From Dyadobacter sp. SG02 (GTDB lineage: Bacteria; Bacteroidota; Bacteroidia; Cytophagales; Spirosomataceae), in NCBI RefSeq assembly GCF_900109045.1, contig NZ_FNYL01000008.1, forward strand, positions 124,001 through 188,000: a DNA stretch of 64,000 bases. Reading direction: 5' to 3'. Each line of letters opens with the position of its first letter. The first letter of the stretch is position 1. The notes below the pieces were generated by a model. It did not search any database, was not told the origin of the DNA, and saw only the letters and a list, made by a program, of their open reading frames with translations. The position numbers and the translations under genes were made by a program. Below are positions 60,545 through 64,000 of the stretch, one piece after another.

Positions 60545-61867
60545 TCAAAATCCCCATTTCCGCAGTTTGTGCCCTTTCACCGCATAGAAAACCAAATACA
60601 AATAACAAGGCAACAACACCCAATACGCCTCCCGCACACTCACCACATCCGCGAAATGTCCATAGAAAAGGGGCATAATCGCATTGCCGCAAAGCCCCAT
60701 GATCATCACCGACGCTCCTAGCTTGGTAAAACGCCCCAGATCATCGAGCGCAAGCGGCCAGATGCCTGCCCATACGAGCGAGTTGGCCAATCCGAGCAGC
60801 ACGACGAACCAGATGGAAATATCAGTAGTATGCCCCAGGAAGGTCACTTGCCCATGCGTGAAGATGATAAGCAAGGTGAAAATCGTCCCAAGCAGCGTGC
60901 AGATCCGTAGCGCATTTACCTGACTGATGAATTTTGGAATAACCGTAATCCCGATCAGATACCCGCAAATGGTGCAGAAGAGCGTGTAGGAGGGGAATAC
61001 TTTCGCTTCGAGCAAATCAATGCCCATCGAATTGGCATAACCAATAATGGTATCGATCGCGATCACCTGCGTGCCTACGTGCAGGAATATCGCCAGCGCG
61101 CCCAGGATGAGGTGCGGAAAGTCGAAAATGCTTTTCTTACCTGCATTGGCAGAGGCTATTTCCTGGCTTTCATGCTCCGTGTCGATTTCGGGGAGCGGCG
61201 ATTTGAAAACGAGGATGCCCAATGTGAACAAAAAGATTCCAAGGCCAATGTACGGGTTAATTACCCGCCTGATCAGTTCGTCCAGGGCTGCGCTGCGTTC
61301 CACGTCCGTCATGGAGCTTAGCTGAGCGAAAAGGTCCGTGTCGGTAGGTTTCAGGATCACCGCAGCAAATACAATTGGGGACAGGATCCCGGCAGCTTTG
61401 TTACAAATACCCATAATACTGATCCGCTGGGCAGCGCGTTCCTTAGCGCCGAGGATGGTAATGTATGGATTAGCAGCCGTTTGCAGAATGGCAAGCCCGA
61501 TGCCGATCGTGAAAAGGCCGGCTAGGAATATCTCATAGGTACGCGACAAAGCCGCCGGCACGAAAATGAACGCCCCCAAAGCCATCGCCCAGAACCCGAT
61601 CATCATCCCCTTTTTAAAACCGACGGCTTTGAGCAGGTACGACGAAGGCACCGACATCACGAAGTAGGCAATGTAAAATGCAAACGCGACGAGGTAAGCC
61701 TGAAAGCTGGTGAGTTCACAGGCGATTTTGAAATAGGGGATCAAAATGGAATTGACCCACGACACAAAACCGAAAATAAAGAACATCAGCCCGATCAGGA
61801 AGATCGAGATCATCGTTTCCCGCTTCGTCAGGTCTTGTACTTTGATGGCAATGGCTTCGCTTTTCAT
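60545..61867 (-). CDS. MFS sugar transporter (FucP/NagP-like)
   Basis: A 440-residue inner-membrane carrier with twelve hydrophobic segments. LMFFIFGFVSWVNSILIPYF and LQTAANPYITILGAKERAAQ are typical of the FucP/GluP branch; the latter includes the conserved NPY motif. Next to nagA and nagB, it is the probable N-acetylglucosamine importer. ATG 61867 chosen over an upstream ATG at 61885 by family alignment from memory. Confidence 0.85.
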   Translation of the reverse strand: MKSEAIAIKVQDLTKRETMISIFLIGLMFFIFGFVSWVNSILIPYFKIACELTSFQAYLVAFAFYIAYFVMSVPSSYLLKAVGFKKGMMIGFWAMALGAFIFVPAALSRTYEIFLAGLFTIGIGLAILQTAANPYITILGAKERAAQRISIMGICNKAAGILSPIVFAAVILKPTDTDLFAQLSSMTDVERSAALDELIRRVINPYIGLGIFLFTLGILVFKSPLPEIDTEHESQEIASANAGKKSIFDFPHLILGALAIFLHVGTQVIAIDTIIGYANSMGIDLLEAKVFPSYTLFCTICGYLIGITVIPKFISQVNALRICTLLGTIFTLLIIFTHGQVTFLGHTTDISIWFVVLLGLANSLVWAGIWPLALDDLGRFTKLGASVMIMGLCGNAIMPLFYGHFADVVSVREAYWVLLPCYLYLVFYAVKGHKLRKWGF

Positions 61868-61973
61868 TAAAAAATTGTTTTTCAAATGAAATATTTGAGA
61901 AATCCCGACTTCGTGGAGATTTCCTTCCGTCAGATAAATCAGACGGGACTGGATTTCTAATTAACCCAATCTA

Positions 61974-61999
61974 TTACCGTCGGCTTTATCCGACGGTAA
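61974..61999. repeat. Palindromic hairpin related to the 56796 palindrome
   Basis: TTACCGTCGG (61974-61983) pairs perfectly with CCGACGGTAA (61990-61999). A competing pair GTCGGCTTTA/TAAAGCCGAC (61979-61988 and 62018-62027) offers an alternative fold. Flanked by AATCTA, as at 56796. Confidence 0.6.
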
Positions 62000-62031
62000 G
62001 GGCCGTAGGCACGGCGGTAAAGCCGACGCTA

Positions 62032-63417
62032 CTAAACCGTAGGTTCCCAGCCCTTCTGATACTCGCGTTTCCAAAACTTCTCCGCCGCTTTACTCCCTTT
62101 AATATGCCCGTTCGTCGGATCGATATTCAGCGTCTCACCAGACCGGATGGCAATATTTCCCAGCTGCGCCAGCAACGTACTCTGGTGCCCGCCCACGATC
62201 TCAGCCGCCAGGGGCGCGCCTTTCATGATACCATCAAAGAAATTCTGGATGTGAAATGCATCGAGGCTCTGCGACGGGTTCATTTTATTACGTGGATCGA
62301 TAACGAGGTCGTTCTTTATCTCCTTTACCAGCTTGTTATCGAGGTCGTAAATCTTATAGTTATTGCCTTCACCGATTTGTAGCGAGCCTTTTTCACCATA
62401 GAAAACAACTCCCACGCTGCTGCCTTCGATCGTCCGGCCATTGCAGCTACGGCCTTCCCAGGTCATGGCGGTATTGTTCGCAAATTCGAGGTTGATGACC
62501 TGCGTATCGGGCGTTTCCCAATCGTCTTTGTAGCGGAAACGGCCGCCTGAGGAAGTTACGCGGGTCGGGAAATCGACTTGCAGGCCCCAGCGCATGAGGT
62601 CGAGCATGTGGGTGCCGTTGTTGAGCGCCTCGCCGGTACCCCAGTTCCAGAACCAGTGCCAGTTGTAATGCACGAGGTTATCCTTGAATGCACGGCGCGG
62701 TGCGGGGCCCTGCCACAATTCATAATCGAGCCAGGAGGGCACAGCCGTTTCTTTGCCGATGCCGATGGAAGCACGGTTATTGGTATACCAGCCCTTCGCA
62801 AAGTAAGGCCGACCAATGGCTCCGTCATGCACTTCCTTGATACCGGCAGCCACATTCGGCCAGGAACGGCGCTGGTTGCCCATCTGGATTACATTCTTAT
62901 ATTTTTTGGCCACCGCCACCAGTAATTCGCCTTCGTGCGGGTTGTGGCTGCATGGTTTTTCGAGGTACACGTGCTTACCAGCTTTGGAAGCCAGAATGGC
63001 CGCCGGGGCATGCCAGTGATCGGGCGCGGCTACGACCAGCGCATCCAGATCCTTGTTTTCGAGCGCCTTGCGGAAGTCAGGGATGTTGGCGGGTTTTGAT
63101 TTTTGGGTGTCGGTCACGATGCCGATGCATTTCTCGGCGGCACGGGTATCGACATCCGAAATAGATATTACTTCGCAATTCGGTTGCAATGCATAGTTCG
63201 TCGCCAGCGCCAGCCCGCGGCTGTTTACGCCCATCATACCTACACGAACCTTTTCGTTCGCGCCGATGATTTTGGCATAACTTTTCGGACTAAAACCGGG
63301 CAATACGCCTCCCAAAGTCAGCAATGCGCTTCCGGCCAGTGATTTTTTGAGAAAGTCACGACGGTCGTTACCGCTATGGTCGTTGCCAGGTTGGTTATTT
63401 TGATTTGAAGTTTCCAT
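62032..63417 (-). CDS. Exported Gfo/Idh/MocA family protein, Tat signal
   Basis: A 461-residue protein with a twin-arginine signal (NDRRDFLKKSLAGSALLTLG). The Rossmann motif is VRVGMMGVNSRGLALATNYA and the EKP motif is VYLEKPCSHNPHEGELLV; C-domain residues include NWGTGEALNNGTHMLDLMRW. Tat export with bound cofactor fits a periplasmic enzyme, possibly acting on amino-sugar glycosides as GH109 enzymes do (inference). It lies upstream of the transporter. Confidence 0.87.
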   Translation of the reverse strand: METSNQNNQPGNDHSGNDRRDFLKKSLAGSALLTLGGVLPGFSPKSYAKIIGANEKVRVGMMGVNSRGLALATNYALQPNCEVISISDVDTRAAEKCIGIVTDTQKSKPANIPDFRKALENKDLDALVVAAPDHWHAPAAILASKAGKHVYLEKPCSHNPHEGELLVAVAKKYKNVIQMGNQRRSWPNVAAGIKEVHDGAIGRPYFAKGWYTNNRASIGIGKETAVPSWLDYELWQGPAPRRAFKDNLVHYNWHWFWNWGTGEALNNGTHMLDLMRWGLQVDFPTRVTSSGGRFRYKDDWETPDTQVINLEFANNTAMTWEGRSCNGRTIEGSSVGVVFYGEKGSLQIGEGNNYKIYDLDNKLVKEIKNDLVIDPRNKMNPSQSLDAFHIQNFFDGIMKGAPLAAEIVGGHQSTLLAQLGNIAIRSGETLNIDPTNGHIKGSKAAEKFWKREYQKGWEPTV

Positions 63418-63446
63418 GAAGAAAAAAGTTAATGTCTGGTTTAGTA

Positions 63447-64000
63447 TTAAAATGGGTTCGGAATCTTGACGAGGTCCTGGATCGTTTTTCCTTCATGCTC
63501 GAAGCGGGCGAGGGTGTAAACAGCTCCGTCGGCGCCTACTGCGATGGAATTGACGTAAGTCGGGCGCTCACCGTCTTCGTAAAAAATCGCCCCGTGGTCT
63601 TTATAAGTATCGGTAGGTAAATGGTAGGTAATCAAATGCAGGTTTTCCAGTCCTTTCGCCGCGCCTTTGGCGATGGTGTCGGCTCCTTTCACACGCTTGC
63701 CATTCTCATAAATCGGTCCGCCGGTCAGGTAATAGATCGTTTCGCCATCCGGCCCGAGTTGAAAGCCAAGATAACCATAACTGAACTGATCGAACATGCC
63801 GCTTTTCCGGGAAGGCTCCGAAGTAATGCGCTCGATAAGCTCGATTTTCTCGGCTCGCGGATCAAACCTGAAAAGGTAACCCGAATTGCCGTGCACGCCA
63901 TAAGCCACCTGCTCTTTTGGGTGCCAGAAGATTTTCCGCCAGTTGTAGCACATGCTGCCAGGCCGCGTCGGGTCGTATTTGCCGAAATAATCCAGGCGCA
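63447..64000 (-). CDS. Beta-propeller protein, N-terminus beyond the window
   Basis: At least 184 C-terminal residues, open past the right edge. Repeated blades are visible: HGNSGYLFRFDPRAEKIELI, YGYLGFQLGPDGETIYYLTG, LITYHLPTDTYKDHGAIFYE and VGADGAVYTLARFEHEG. This suggests a secreted or periplasmic propeller. It is probably the first visible gene of the leftward amino-sugar cluster. Confidence 0.75.
   Translation of the reverse strand, partial: RLDYFGKYDPTRPGSMCYNWRKIFWHPKEQVAYGVHGNSGYLFRFDPRAEKIELIERITSEPSRKSGMFDQFSYGYLGFQLGPDGETIYYLTGGPIYENGKRVKGADTIAKGAAKGLENLHLITYHLPTDTYKDHGAIFYEDGERPTYVNSIAVGADGAVYTLARFEHEGKTIQDLVKIPNPF

Overview
The window looks like a chromosome segment of a gliding-type Bacteroidota of the order Cytophagales, close to Dyadobacter. 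This is inferred from gene content: SprA (type IX secretion), GldE and GldF, SusC/SusD, a SusR-like membrane regulator, and promoters of the TAnnTTTG (-7) type. I see no rRNA, tRNA or CRISPR array. Most genes are ordinary, moderately GC-rich chromosomal genes. The exception is an AT-richer accessory stretch at about 49.6-55.6 kb.

Layout. 1-12.4 kb is mostly housekeeping: a cut TPR protein, HU, MutY, a PhyH-type oxygenase, a Gfo/Idh dehydrogenase, SSB, GldE, IMP dehydrogenase, DedA, a phosphosulfolactate-synthase-like protein, a hotdog thioesterase, MazG, a heptad-repeat coiled coil and thiamine pyrophosphokinase. 12.4-28.2 kb is a polysaccharide utilisation locus read mostly leftwards: SusR-like regulator, SusC, SusD, LamG lipoprotein and two GH144-type glycosidases up to a strong terminator, then a kelch protein and an M1 peptidase; a porin is divergent from the regulator. 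GH144 enzymes act on beta-1,2-glucan, so that is the likely substrate. 28.2-45.1 kb carries mdh, a DUF1232 protein, tatA, gatA, an MltD-like transglycosylase, ruvA-sprA-gcvH, a dihydroorotase homologue without its metal-binding HxH motif, two DUF4199 membrane proteins and gldF. 45.2-46.8 kb is an ECF sigma/anti-sigma pair.

46.8-55.6 kb is the unusual part. An FAD oxidoreductase gene is followed by two more degenerate copies of its own 3' end in a 434-bp tandem array whose spacers are nested palindromes. Then come a HEPN-like gene, an IS481-type element with inverted repeats and a 7-bp target duplication but a dead transposase, a TOPRIM/DUF4276-like plus AAA ATPase pair (possible phage defence), an XRE regulator, and a solitary HigA-type antitoxin with a 50-residue companion. 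Three short GC-rich near-palindromic insertions of 15-16 bp, related in sequence, interrupt the transposase twice and an intergenic repeat once. They are the most novel signal I see.

55.7-64 kb has a 2H phosphoesterase-like gene, an unknown gene, and a leftward amino-sugar cluster: a cut beta-propeller protein, two exported Gfo/Idh-type proteins, an MFS sugar transporter, NagA and NagB. A 16-bp minisatellite and another copy of the palindromic repeat separate transporter and nagA.
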